Assembly: GCF_007991655.1 (NCBI RefSeq)
Contig: NZ_BJYT01000007.1
Coordinates: 124,001 to 188,000, forward strand
Direction: 5' to 3'
DNA from: Segetibacter aerophilus
GTDB taxonomy: Bacteria; Bacteroidota; Bacteroidia; Chitinophagales; Chitinophagaceae
Length of the DNA: 64,000 nucleotides
The first letter of the stretch is position 1. Every line of letters begins with the position of its first letter. Below are positions 8,660-18,097 of the stretch, in pieces. The notes under the pieces were generated by a model, which saw only the letters and a program-made list of their open reading frames with translations, ran no database searches and was not told the DNA's origin. Made by a program: the position numbers and the translations under genes.

Positions 8660-11600
8660 TTAATTTGTTATCATAGGTGAAGGTTTTAATTCTTCACGGC
8701 CTATTCCATTTCCTGAGTGTAATAACTTTTCTTCTTCCAGTTTTTCCTGGCGGTGAACTTCATCATATTCCAGGTTTACATCTTTTTTGTGTTTACCTGA
8801 TATAAAGGTATAAACCGCTGGAATTACAAATAACGTGAGGACCAGTGAAAACATAATGCCACCAACTACAACAATACCCAAAGGAATTCTGCTTGTTGCT
8901 GCAGCTCCTAAACTTAATGCAATAGGTAGGGCACCTAACGCGGTAGCAAGACTCGTCATCAGTATCGGTCTCAAACGTTGGGCTGCTGCCTCAAGTACCG
9001 CCTGCACTTTAGGTATCCCTTGTTCACGTTTCTGATTAGCAAACTCAACTATTAAAATACCGTTTTTAGTTACGAGCCCAATAAGCATAATCATTCCGAT
9101 TTGAGAGAATATATTAAGCGTTTGTCCAAACAACCAAAGACTTAACAGCGCTCCGCAAAGTGCCAGGGGAACTGTGACCATAATGATAAAAGGGTCGGTA
9201 AAACTTCCAAACTGTGCAGCTAGCACCAGGTAGATCAACATGAGCGCCAAGCCGAATGCAAAGCTTGTATTAGAAGAACTTTCCGCATAGTCTCTTGATG
9301 GTCCGCTTAGCGAAGTTTGGAATGTTGGATCAAGTAATTTTGAAGCAATGTTCTGCATCGCCTTTACCCCATCGCCAATTGTTTTGCCTTCTGCAAGGGA
9401 TGCCTGCATCGTGGCTGCCTTGAAACGATTGTAGTGAAACAGCGTAGGAGGATTACTTGTTTCTATCATACTTACTACAGAACTCAAAGGAACTTTCTGA
9501 CCAGAGGCAGTAGTTACATAAATGTTATTGATATCAACAGGCTCATTTCTATCTGCTCTTTCTACCTGCGAGATTACCTGGTACTGGCGGCCATTCATAG
9601 TAAAGTAACCGGCTCTTCGTCCACTAAAGGCACTTTGTACCGCCCCGCCTACGTCAGTAATCGATAGGCCTAAATCTTTTGCCTTTATGCGATCGATTTG
9701 CAATTGCAACTCGGGCTTATTGAATTTGAGATTTACGTCAACATTAGAGAATGTAGGATCCTTTCTGGCTTCTTCCAGGAACTTCGGGATCACATCTTTT
9801 ATTTTTTCAAAATCAAGGTTCTGAATAATGAACTGAACAGGCAATGAACCACGGCCGCCACCAACAGAGATCGTTTGTTCTTCAATGGGGAAAGCCCGCA
9901 CATTATTAAACCTTCTCAATTTACCTTGCAAATCTCTTGCTACTTCTGACTGTGTCCTGGTCCTGTCTTTAGGATCAACTAGCGCAAGTCTCAAACTTCC
10001 TGAGTTCACGCCACCTCCACCACCAAAACCTGGTATTGATCCAAAAACATAATCCCTTTCAGGAATAGAGTCATAGAGGTAGTTCACTAATTCATTTCCT
10101 ACGTTAGTCATAAAGTCATAGCTCGCGCCTTCAGGTCCGGTGATGTTTAAGCGCACATTGCTCTTATCTTCCAACGGAGCGATTTCATTTTGAATATTAC
10201 TACCAAGCACGTAGATAAGTCCGCCGCAAACAATCACCAGCACCCACGCAATCCAACGAACCCTTACAAACCTGGTTAGAAGTTTTTTATAACCATTTTC
10301 CATTCCCTGGAAAAATGGTTCTGTTTTCTCATAAAACTTCCCATGTCCGCTATTCTTCTTAGTCATGTAAACATTCAATACGGGCGTAATGGTTAATGAG
10401 ACGAGTGCGGAGACCAGTACAGCCCCGGCTACCACCACACCAAATTCACGGAACAACCTACCCACAAATCCCTGCAAGAAGATAACCGGTAGAAACACAA
10501 CAGCAAGGGTGATAGAAGTAGAAATGACAGCAAAAAAGATTTCACGGCTTCCCAAAAGAGCGGCCTTTTTTATCGACATTCCCTCTTCGAGTTTTCTAAA
10601 AATATTCTCTGTAACCACGATACCATCATCGACTACCAACCCCGTCGCCAGTACAATTGCAAGGAGCGTCAATACGTTGATCGAGAAACCTGCTATGTAC
10701 ATGATGAAGAAAGAAGAGACAAGCGAGATTGGAATATCTATCAGCGGCCGGATGGCTATCAACCAATTTCTAAAGAAGAAAAATATTACCAGGATAACCA
10801 GGCAAAGCGAGATAATAAGGGTCTCCTTAACTTCCTCAAGCGACCTGCGAACATTACGGGTAGTGTCCACCAGCACGTTCATCTCGATGTCTGACTTTTC
10901 TGTTTTCCGTATGTCTTCAAGCCTTTTGTTGAACTCATCAGAAATGTTGATATAATTGGCGCCTGGCTGAGGAATGATGGCCATACCCACTGCGTTCACG
11001 CCGTTGTACTTCCAACTTTGTTCTTCATTTTCCGGACCTAATTCAACTTTCGCAACATCGCTTAATCTAACAATTCCGGCTGAGTCTTGCCTCACTATAA
11101 GATCGGCAAACTCTTTTTCAGTAGTCAGCCTTCCCAGTGTTCGAATGATCAGCTCTGTATTATTTCCGGCGATCTTTCCTGCAGGCAGTTCTACGTTCTC
11201 CCGGTTAAGCGCGTTCTGCACCTCTGTAAAAGATACGTTGAACGAAGAGAGTTTATCAGGCTGAAACCAAATGCGCATTGCCGGCCTCTTTTGCCCGAAT
11301 ATATTTACCGCACTTACTTCATTGATGGTTTGAAATCGTTCGAGCAGTACATTCTCAGCATAGTCGCTTAGCTCCAGCAAACCTTTGGTGTGACTTTGCA
11401 CAGCAAGCAAAATAATAAACTCACTATTTGCATCGGCCTTACTTACCACGGGCGGAGCATCAAGATCCTGTGGTAGGTTGCGTACTGCCTGGCTTACTTT
11501 ATCGCGAACATCGTTAGCCGCTTCCTCAAGGGAAACGCTCAAATCGAACTCCACCGTGATATTACTTGAACCCGCACTGCTTGAAGAAGTTATACTCTTA

Positions 11601-11830
11601 ATACCAGGAATACCGTTTACAGCTTTTTCAATCGGCTCGGTTATCTGGGTTTCTATAATGTCAGAATTGGCGCCCGTGTAAGAGGTTCTGACATTTACAA
11701 TTGGTGGATCAATTGCAGGATACTCCCGCACACTGAGAAAATAAAATCCTACGAGGCCGAACAGTATAATCAATAGATTTATAACTGTTGCCAGTACCGG
11801 TCTTCTTAGCGATAATTCTGAAATATTCAT
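8660..11830 (-). CDS. RND efflux pump inner-membrane permease (HAE1/AcrB type)
   Basis: At 1056 residues it has the usual RND length. It begins MNISELSLRRPVLATVINLL with TM1, has two large periplasmic loops and about 12 TM segments. VLATGLVVDDGIVVTENIFR in TM4 contains the adjacent aspartates of the proton relay, and the family sequence ISSTSITL/AVVFLPVIF follows. It should use proton influx to export hydrophobic or amphiphilic compounds through the adaptor encoded upstream and the TolC duct encoded downstream. A 208-bp gap holding a dispersed repeat separates it from the adaptor gene, which is unusual for such an operon. The hydrophilic tail after TM12 (about 40 residues) is of ordinary size. 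Confidence 0.95.
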   Translation of the reverse strand: MNISELSLRRPVLATVINLLIILFGLVGFYFLSVREYPAIDPPIVNVRTSYTGANSDIIETQITEPIEKAVNGIPGIKSITSSSSAGSSNITVEFDLSVSLEEAANDVRDKVSQAVRNLPQDLDAPPVVSKADANSEFIILLAVQSHTKGLLELSDYAENVLLERFQTINEVSAVNIFGQKRPAMRIWFQPDKLSSFNVSFTEVQNALNRENVELPAGKIAGNNTELIIRTLGRLTTEKEFADLIVRQDSAGIVRLSDVAKVELGPENEEQSWKYNGVNAVGMAIIPQPGANYINISDEFNKRLEDIRKTEKSDIEMNVLVDTTRNVRRSLEEVKETLIISLCLVILVIFFFFRNWLIAIRPLIDIPISLVSSFFIMYIAGFSINVLTLLAIVLATGLVVDDGIVVTENIFRKLEEGMSIKKAALLGSREIFFAVISTSITLAVVFLPVIFLQGFVGRLFREFGVVVAGAVLVSALVSLTITPVLNVYMTKKNSGHGKFYEKTEPFFQGMENGYKKLLTRFVRVRWIAWVLVIVCGGLIYVLGSNIQNEIAPLEDKSNVRLNITGPEGASYDFMTNVGNELVNYLYDSIPERDYVFGSIPGFGGGGGVNSGSLRLALVDPKDRTRTQSEVARDLQGKLRRFNNVRAFPIEEQTISVGGGRGSLPVQFIIQNLDFEKIKDVIPKFLEEARKDPTFSNVDVNLKFNKPELQLQIDRIKAKDLGLSITDVGGAVQSAFSGRRAGYFTMNGRQYQVISQVERADRNEPVDINNIYVTTASGQKVPLSSVVSMIETSNPPTLFHYNRFKAATMQASLAEGKTIGDGVKAMQNIASKLLDPTFQTSLSGPSRDYAESSSNTSFAFGLALMLIYLVLAAQFGSFTDPFIIMVTVPLALCGALLSLWLFGQTLNIFSQIGMIMLIGLVTKNGILIVEFANQKREQGIPKVQAVLEAAAQRLRPILMTSLATALGALPIALSLGAAATSRIPLGIVVVGGIMFSLVLTLFVIPAVYTFISGKHKKDVNLEYDEVHRQEKLEEEKLLHSGNGIGREELKPSPMITN

Positions 11831-11870
11831 AGTTTATCTCGCTGTTCGATTTATTAAAAATTATTTATTT

Positions 11871-11918
11871 GCCGTCTTTTGATCTATACTAGACATTGTT
11901 GCGTCGCACTCTTGTACG
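11871..11918 (-). repeat. dispersed covarying repeat, copy 3
   Basis: On the minus strand GTACAAG is followed by AGT and the core GCGACGC (11901-11907), then AACAATG and, 17 bp on, GACGGC. It lies between the adaptor gene and the RND gene of the efflux operon. Confidence 0.75.
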
Positions 11919-12038
11919 GTTTGTTCTTTAGTCAGGGAGTATACAAAAGCAACCGAAACTTTCTCTTAAGCAATAATTATTAGTCCTGGAAGAAATGATT
12001 TAACCAATTGTTCTATTCGTTATGATTACTGCTGTAAA

Positions 12039-13091
12039 CTATTTAATCACCTCTGCCAATGTTCTTACTTTTCTGACTTTAACTGCTGCATTAGGTCGTG
12101 CAAATAGCACACCGCTGATTACAACACTATCACCTGCATTCAATCCACTGGTTACCTGTACGGCACCTACCTGGCGAACACCGGTTTCTATATCTACAAA
12201 TTTTGCTTTGCCGCCTTTTACGACCACCACTTGTTTGGCTCTTGCATCGGGTATAATAGCATTGGCCGGTATCATCATACCATTTTCTTCACCTGCATCT
12301 ACATATACTTTTACGAAGCTTCCCGGGTTAACATTTGTTGCATCGTCTAGTCGCGCTCTTACCAAAACATTCCTGGTAGTGGTACTGATTTGTGGTTCTA
12401 TCGCAATGATCGTGGCTCGTCTTTTTGATTGAGCATTTGCATCCGTCTCAACAACCACCTTATTTCCCCTTTTTAGCAAATTTGCATAGTTTTCAGGCAA
12501 AGTAAAATCGATCCTGATTTTACCCATTTGCTGAAGAGTTGCAAGAATTGTAGCGGGCGTAACATAGGCTCCGTTACTTACCTGCCTTAAACCTACCACG
12601 CCGCTAAAGGGTGAGCGAACAACGGTTTTGGCAAGATCAGCTTGTATTATACCGATGTCTGCTTTCAGGCTATTTACCTGGTTAAGCGCAACATCATAAT
12701 CGGCCCTGTTAATACCTTGTATATCTAATAGCTTTTTATAGCGTGCTACTGTAATTTCCGCAAGTTGTAGCTGCACCTTTACTTTGTTTAATTGGGCTCT
12801 CAGGTCAGCATCATTAATTTTTGCTATTACGCTTCCTCGTGTGATACGTGAACCTTCTGCTACATTCAAGTATGTTAACCGGCCACTAATTTCGGGCCTT
12901 ACCTCTACGAACTCTCCGGCTACTACAGTTCCATTAGCTTCAATAGTATTAGGGATCGTTTGAGAACTTGCAATAATAACATCAACTGTTGGAGGAGGAG
13001 GAGCCTGGTTTTTTTTAGGTTCTTCTTTCTTACCCTTGCACGAAAAAGCCAATAAATTTAAAAGCACAACTGAGAGTAAAGCATACTTCAT
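12039..13091 (-). CDS. RND periplasmic adaptor (membrane fusion) lipoprotein
   Basis: The 350-residue product has a lipoprotein signal with lipobox LAFSC (Cys18), a Pro-rich linker, and the HlyD/AcrA core. GRLTYLNVAEGSRITRGSVIA is the first half of the lipoyl-like domain, an alpha hairpin of about 80 residues follows (QLQLAEITVARYKKLL), and TVVRSPFSGVVGLRQVSNGAYV is the second lipoyl half. The beta-barrel and membrane-proximal domains complete it. It links the RND permease to TolC. It is the first gene of the leftward efflux operon. No regulator gene is adjacent. Confidence 0.93.
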   Translation of the reverse strand: MKYALLSVVLLNLLAFSCKGKKEEPKKNQAPPPPTVDVIIASSQTIPNTIEANGTVVAGEFVEVRPEISGRLTYLNVAEGSRITRGSVIAKINDADLRAQLNKVKVQLQLAEITVARYKKLLDIQGINRADYDVALNQVNSLKADIGIIQADLAKTVVRSPFSGVVGLRQVSNGAYVTPATILATLQQMGKIRIDFTLPENYANLLKRGNKVVVETDANAQSKRRATIIAIEPQISTTTRNVLVRARLDDATNVNPGSFVKVYVDAGEENGMMIPANAIIPDARAKQVVVVKGGKAKFVDIETGVRQVGAVQVTSGLNAGDSVVISGVLFARPNAAVKVRKVRTLAEVIK

Positions 13092-13345
13092 TTGATAAAG
13101 TAGTATTGATTATAGAGCACTAAAGATAAAGCAGAAATAATAGGGTAACTGTTGAAAGAGTAAAAAGTTTGCACTCTTAAATGTGGGGCATGTTTTAATC
13201 GGTAAATGTTTGCTTTATTAAGGTAAAGACTTTTAAAGACGGGAGCTTGTGTATGAAAAATGGAATATAGAAAAACGAGCATTTTTCTCTTTAAAGTGTT
13301 GGTGCCTTCATCTCCAATGGCTTAACTTTTGAAACAGATCCGAAG

Positions 13346-14692
13346 ATGATCATTAAGCCTCGTACTATACATTTTTTTTCAACAATTATTACGATCCTCT
13401 TAGTTGCCTCTTCATGTACAACTTCAGATACTTCAGGGTTATTTGGAAAGAAAAGTCCGCATGAACAGTATGCTGATAAAATTGCAAAAGCAGGTTTAAG
13501 CGAGACTGCGTTAGGAAGAAAGTGGCTTACTGCTGCTACACAAAGTCTTGTCAAGCCCGTCTCCATAAATCTCCCTTATAGCGAAACAGGATATTTTGCC
13601 CAGGAAGAACCAAAGGCTGTCGGGATAATTTTCCAGGCAAGACGTGGTGAAAAACTTACGATAAGTTTGAGCAAAAAACCTGCACGAGGCTTTTCGATCT
13701 ATGTTGATTTAGGGCGTCCGGCGAATACAGCCAATGAGAAGCCTGAGTTTTTATTGGCTATGGATAGCACATCGTCAAAGATGGAATACGAAGTCGACAA
13801 GGAGGGAAGTTATATCCTAAGATTGCAACCTGAATTGTTGCAAGCGGGAGAGTACACCCTTTCCATCAGTACCGGCCCAACGCTCGCCTTCCCTATTACG
13901 CCTAAAGTAAAAAGTACCATTGCAAGTTTTTGGGGAGCAGGCAGAGATGCGGGTGCGCGAAAGCATGAGGGGATAGACATTTTTGCACCACAAGGAACTC
14001 CCCTGGTGGCAGCCGTTGACGGAGTCGTGACGCGTGTGCAGGAAAACGTACTGGGTGGGAAGGTAATTTTTCTTCGACCACATAACAAGGACTATACATT
14101 GTACTATGCGCATCTTGATAAACAAATAGCACAACCAGGTCAAACTGTTAGTACTGGAGATACGATAGGCCTGGTAGGAAATACAGGAAACGCCCGAACG
14201 ACTGATCCACATTTGCATTTTGGCATTTACACATACCACGGCGCAATTGATCCTTTACCTTTCGTTAACCGCGTAAGCAAGACACCGGAAAGCATTACGG
14301 CATCACTAGGTAACCTGAATAAATGGGTGAGAAATAATCGGCGTGTTAACCTTTCAACTGAACCCGGAAGTAATGGCCAAGGCGTGATTACATTAGATGC
14401 AAATACGCCATTGAAAGTGGAAGCAGCAACGGCCGGATGGTATAAAGTTTCATTGCCCCGAGGAGATATCGGCTTTGTTGCAGACAATATAGTATCTCCC
14501 GCAGTAGCGCCGATTAAGAAAGTGGTTTTAAAAAATCAGCAACCTTTATTGGACCAACCTGGCGATATGGCTGCTCGAAAGACAATATTATTGCCGGGAG
14601 AGCCCGTCAATATCCTCGCCACATATAAAAATTTCTACCTCGTGCAACATCAAAAACAGGTGGGATGGATACCAAAGAATTTTTTACTTTAA
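13346..14692 (+). CDS. M23 metallopeptidase lipoprotein with C-terminal SH3-like domain
   Basis: The 448-residue product has a lipoprotein signal with lipobox VASSC (Cys24). Residues about 60-185 form a beta-rich N-terminal region. The LytM/M23 domain follows at about 190-310: HEGIDIFAPQGTP supplies the HxxxD zinc ligands and DPHLHFGIY the HxH motif. The C-terminal 120 residues contain two SH3-like repeats (RRVNLSTEPGSNGQGVITLDA and NQQPLLDQPGDMA), which in this group usually bind cell wall. It should cut peptidoglycan cross-links or stems at the outer membrane inner face. It stands alone, transcribed away from the efflux operon. Confidence 0.9.
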   Translation: MIIKPRTIHFFSTIITILLVASSCTTSDTSGLFGKKSPHEQYADKIAKAGLSETALGRKWLTAATQSLVKPVSINLPYSETGYFAQEEPKAVGIIFQARRGEKLTISLSKKPARGFSIYVDLGRPANTANEKPEFLLAMDSTSSKMEYEVDKEGSYILRLQPELLQAGEYTLSISTGPTLAFPITPKVKSTIASFWGAGRDAGARKHEGIDIFAPQGTPLVAAVDGVVTRVQENVLGGKVIFLRPHNKDYTLYYAHLDKQIAQPGQTVSTGDTIGLVGNTGNARTTDPHLHFGIYTYHGAIDPLPFVNRVSKTPESITASLGNLNKWVRNNRRVNLSTEPGSNGQGVITLDANTPLKVEAATAGWYKVSLPRGDIGFVADNIVSPAVAPIKKVVLKNQQPLLDQPGDMAARKTILLPGEPVNILATYKNFYLVQHQKQVGWIPKNFLL

Positions 14693-14694
14693 GT

Positions 14695-14719
14695 GATTTT
14701 AGGGGTCTTTTCCTAAATC
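14695..14719. terminator. terminator-like hairpin between convergent genes
   Basis: GATTTTAGG (14695-14703) pairs with CCTAAATC (14712-14719) with one bulged T. There is no long T-tract, so the call is tentative; its position between two convergent stops supports it. Confidence 0.35.
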
Positions 14720-14722
14720 TAA

Positions 14723-15769
14723 TTAACTCTCCTCGTCGTAGAATAATTTATAAAAATGTTTGCCCGTAAGTTCGTCGTATCCTTTTTCGATCAAATCTTT
14801 TCGGCCATGAATATAGATGTGAAAGTTTCTATCAAGCTTTAAGACTGCTTTAAAGATTTTTGCCTGCTTTTTTACAGCAGACAGATTTATGTCAAACTCG
14901 TCTTCGATTTCAAAATTCTTTACCGACTCGTAGGTCTTTTTATATTCTTTAAAAGTATCAACAACGTCAGCATGATGAATCACTTCTTCGGCAAACTCAT
15001 CCAGGCTAAACTGGTCTTTTGTTTTAAAATAGTCCATCGACCGGTTTAGCAAATCGATTTGGTCGCTCTTCGAAATTTCAAATTTCTCTGCGTATTCATT
15101 TGTAATAAATTGTTTGCAAAGCCCCAGATACTTGTCTGTATTATGATAGCTGTCAGCGTACGGCTCTACCTGTAAAAAGTCGGAAACCCAGTATTGAGCT
15201 TCATTCTTTTTATTTGTCGAATCGACCACACAGACTGTATAACCCTCCTCTTTATTGTTTCTGAAAACAAGGCAACCTTTGTCTAACTTATTTATATTAA
15301 TACCTTCCTCAGATATTACTTCGAGACTCCTGCCATGTGTAAATACCTTTAAAAAGTTTTCTTTATTTTCTGATTTGAAGATTCCAATAGCCTGTTTGTA
15401 TTCCGTACCCAGAGGTACCTGGTCAAAAAGGGCGATGTATAGTTCACCTTCTTTTACCCTCGCATGGGTACTTTTACTATGAAGAAAATTAGCAAGCAAA
15501 GCCGAAGTAGCTACAAAAGCAGAAGGGTCCTCAAAAATTTTTGTGACATAGGTGAAAACTTCGTTCAAATTCAAGTCACTCAAGTGGGTAAAGTGGTAGT
15601 GCTCGTTTTCATTAAACGAAGAAAGGAAATACTTTGTCAGCATCCTTTTTACAAGTTCATCATTTAGAGTTAATGCGTTTTCTGATAAAACCAGGTTCTC
15701 GCTTCTTGTTGGGTTTCCTACTTTATGAACAATAACATCTCTCAACTGTACACTGTCTATACCTGTCAT
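14723..15769 (-). CDS. Nucleoid-associated protein (NdpA/YejK family)
   Basis: The 348-residue product matches the 37-kDa nucleoid-associated protein family: the N-terminal DSVQLRDVIVHKVGNPTRSE opening, ALLANFLHSKSTHARVKEGELYIALFD in the middle, and a conserved C-terminal part (LDRNFHIYIHGRKDLIEKGYDE). Members are cytoplasmic proteins that associate with DNA, sometimes near phage or defence genes, without a settled mechanism. Here it stands alone. The assignment rests on overall pattern and not on a catalytic motif. Confidence 0.8.
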   Translation of the reverse strand: MTGIDSVQLRDVIVHKVGNPTRSENLVLSENALTLNDELVKRMLTKYFLSSFNENEHYHFTHLSDLNLNEVFTYVTKIFEDPSAFVATSALLANFLHSKSTHARVKEGELYIALFDQVPLGTEYKQAIGIFKSENKENFLKVFTHGRSLEVISEEGININKLDKGCLVFRNNKEEGYTVCVVDSTNKKNEAQYWVSDFLQVEPYADSYHNTDKYLGLCKQFITNEYAEKFEISKSDQIDLLNRSMDYFKTKDQFSLDEFAEEVIHHADVVDTFKEYKKTYESVKNFEIEDEFDINLSAVKKQAKIFKAVLKLDRNFHIYIHGRKDLIEKGYDELTGKHFYKLFYDEES

Positions 15770-16105
15770 TCGGCGAAGATAGCCCCGCAGCCAAGCTCAG
15801 ACCTTTTGCGTCAAAAATTATTTTTCTTGCAACAAAAGAGCTAGCTTTTTCATCTACTACGAGGTAAGTTTTAGCTATCGCAAAAGATAAGTGAAGGAGT
15901 AGAACTAACAGGAAATAAGGAAGGATTTTTTAAACCTGGAATGGTTAAGGCAGTCACAGAAATGTTAAGATTACTTAATAAAAATTAAGATGAAATTAAA
16001 TAAGTCCTTTTATTGAAATCTTATTGGTTTCATTCTTAGTTTTATAAAACGAAATCAGAACTAATAATATCTCCGCTTATTTCTCCGTTGTAAACAGATG
16101 TTTTT
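15770..16105. other. intergenic stretch, nothing recognised
   Basis: This 336-bp AT-rich gap lies between two divergent genes. I see no RNA gene, repeat copy or strong hairpin; it presumably carries both promoters. Confidence 0.5.
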
Positions 16106-16315
16106 ATGCAAGCTACTTATTCTTTTCCCGAGATTAAATCACTGGTAAGATCGTTAGATAATTCCTCAATAAACATCTTGAAAGAATTGATTGAAGAAGA
16201 AAAAGATTTCTTTTCCTTACCAGAGTTACGAGCTATTAATCGGTTTATACAAATAAAAAACAGGCAAATTGTAGGAAACGAAGTGAAGTTTGACTACTTG
16301 TTGTCGTTCAACTAA
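16106..16315 (+). CDS. small hypothetical protein
   Basis: The 69-residue product is soluble and mostly helical in appearance (SSINILKELIEEEKDFFSLPELRAINRFIQIKNRQ). I recognise no family. The charged amphipathic pattern and the absence of a competing frame make it a plausible gene. There is no obvious Shine-Dalgarno sequence, as elsewhere in the window. It could be co-transcribed with the small membrane protein that follows. Confidence 0.45.
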   Translation: MQATYSFPEIKSLVRSLDNSSINILKELIEEEKDFFSLPELRAINRFIQIKNRQIVGNEVKFDYLLSFN

Positions 16316-16458
16316 TACAACTTCTTCAAAGATGGGATTTATAAGGATTGAACAGGATCGAAAGAGTCTGTCTTCCCCGTGATTCTTGTTCTACAAGAAC
16401 TTTTATTATATTTATCGTATTCCAAAACGAACGCTTGCTCCCAACAAAACGAGCACTT

Positions 16459-16716
16459 ATGTTAGACTTTATCATCTTCCTGCTTCTAAAGTACACGTAC
16501 GTACTTGCAGCCATATTATTCTTAGTTAAGATCTTTTTATTTGTAAAGAATAAAAACAAGAACTGGACAGTTTCGCAATTTATATTCTTCAATCCAACGA
16601 ACATCCAATTTACTCCGAACGCAGAAAGGGCAAAATTGAAGCGCGTACAGAATAATTTAAGTATCGCTATCGCAGTGTTGTTGGCTATACAGGTTGGTGC
16701 AACAGTGTTGTTTTAG
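16459..16716 (+). CDS. small two-TM membrane protein
   Basis: Starting at the ATG at 16459 gives 85 residues with a hydrophobic segment near residues 3-27 (FIIFLLLKYTYVLAAILFLV), a basic cytoplasmic-type loop (KNKNKN) and a second hydrophobic segment at the C-terminus (LSIAIAVLLAIQVGATVLF). The frame opens further upstream at 16348, but those 37 residues look unlike a membrane-protein N-terminus. Family and function are unknown. Confidence 0.5.
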   Translation: MLDFIIFLLLKYTYVLAAILFLVKIFLFVKNKNKNWTVSQFIFFNPTNIQFTPNAERAKLKRVQNNLSIAIAVLLAIQVGATVLF

Positions 16717-16768
16717 CCCTTTGTTGGCTAATTTGGTTGCTGTTTTATTTCTTCAAAAAATTCCGTTC

Positions 16769-17893
16769 CTAATAGTTTATTACCTGCTCTTCCATAAGCA
16801 TGGGCATTTCGCGGAACTGGTACTGCTGGTTACGTAATTGCGGTTCAAAACCTGCTTCACGAATCGCTTCCTGTATCCCTTTGCTAGTAAATCTATGAGG
16901 AGCACCAGCGGCACTAACAACATTCTCTTCGATCATAATACTACCAAAGTCATTAGCACCGGCGTTCAAACAGATCTGAGCTACCTGTTTTCCTACAGTT
17001 AACCAGCTTGCCTGGATGTTTTTGACATTAGGAAGCATGATTCTACTTATCGCTATCATTCTAATGTACTCATCTGCTGTGGTTAAATTTTGAACCCCTC
17101 TTATACGAGCCAATAAAGTATCAACATCCTGGAACGTCCACGGAATAAAAGCAATAAAACCTTTTGCATTTTCTGGTTTTCTAGCCTGTACCTCGCGCAG
17201 CTTCACTAGGTGTTCCATTCTTTCTTCAACAGTCTCAACGTGACCGAACATCATTGTAGCGCTGGTGGTGATATTTAGTTGATGTGCTTCAGCCATTATA
17301 TCAAGCCATTCCTGAGACCCACATTTTCCTTTGCTGATTAATCGTCGAACCCTGTCGACCAGTATCTCTGCCCCCGGGCCCGGCAAACTGTCCATTCCTG
17401 CTTCCTTTAAGGCCATCAACACTTCGCGGTGGGTACTTTTTTCCAGCTTGGTAATATGAGCAACTTCAGGGGGACCTAACGCATGAAGTTTAAGCGTGGG
17501 GAACATCTCTTTTAGCTTACGAAACAAGTCAACATAATATTGTAAACCCAGTCCCGGATGGTGCCCACCTTGTAACAATAGTTGTTCTCCACCATACCTA
17601 AAGGTCTCTTCTATCTTTCGACGGTAGGTTTCGATGTCTGTTATGTATGCTTGTTCGTGACCAGGAATGCGATAGAAATTACAGAATTTGCAGTTCGCTA
17701 TACACACATTAGTAGTGTTCATATTGCGGTCAATGATCCAGGTAACCTTACCGTGCGGAACTTGTTTTTTTCGGAGCTGATTTCCAATATTCATTAAGTC
17801 AGCTGTGGGTGCATCTTCAAAAAGAAATACTCCTTCTTCAACACTTAGAAATTCAAAATTTAAAGCCTTTTGGTAAAGATCCGCTAATAGCAT
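16769..17893 (-). CDS. mqnC: Cyclic dehypoxanthinyl futalosine synthase MqnC
   Basis: This 374-residue radical SAM enzyme carries the iron-sulfur motif CIANCKFC (CxxxCxxC) near residue 64-71 after NMNTTNVC. LPGPGAEILVDRVRRLISKGKC and FGHVETVEERMEHL are characteristic of the MqnC/MqnE group, and the IPWTFQ and SWLTVGK stretches point to MqnC. It would cyclise dehypoxanthine futalosine in the futalosine route to menaquinone. The other mqn genes are not in the window. It stands alone, divergent from the aspartyl protease gene with a dispersed repeat in between. Confidence 0.9.
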   Translation of the reverse strand: MLLADLYQKALNFEFLSVEEGVFLFEDAPTADLMNIGNQLRKKQVPHGKVTWIIDRNMNTTNVCIANCKFCNFYRIPGHEQAYITDIETYRRKIEETFRYGGEQLLLQGGHHPGLGLQYYVDLFRKLKEMFPTLKLHALGPPEVAHITKLEKSTHREVLMALKEAGMDSLPGPGAEILVDRVRRLISKGKCGSQEWLDIMAEAHQLNITTSATMMFGHVETVEERMEHLVKLREVQARKPENAKGFIAFIPWTFQDVDTLLARIRGVQNLTTADEYIRMIAISRIMLPNVKNIQASWLTVGKQVAQICLNAGANDFGSIMIEENVVSAAGAPHRFTSKGIQEAIREAGFEPQLRNQQYQFREMPMLMEEQVINY

Positions 17894-18054
17894 ACCTACA
17901 TTTTAAAGAAGCACAAAAATACGACACGGCTCTCGACTGCCGTAACTTGTTTTGTCTCAGTTTCTTAAATTACAGCTAATTAAATTAGATGCGTGATAGA
18001 GTAAACAAGGATAAGTTTTGTAATTTGGATTTGCCTGACCAGAAATTAAACGAC

Positions 18055-18097
18055 AAAGTGAGTGACACAACGATTGCTAAATAGAAAAATAACCGAC
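18055..18097 (+). repeat. dispersed covarying repeat, copy 4, overlapping a gene start
   Basis: The core GTGACAC is at 18062-18068, preceded by AAAGTGA and followed by AACGATT; ACCGAC at 18092-18097 is the second half. It overlaps the 5' end of the protease frame. Confidence 0.65.

Noticed and set aside
10389-10955. Long antisense open frame inside the RND permease gene
   Set aside because: It is a shadow of a strongly supported gene on the other strand, Ser/Ile/Thr-rich with no domain signature.
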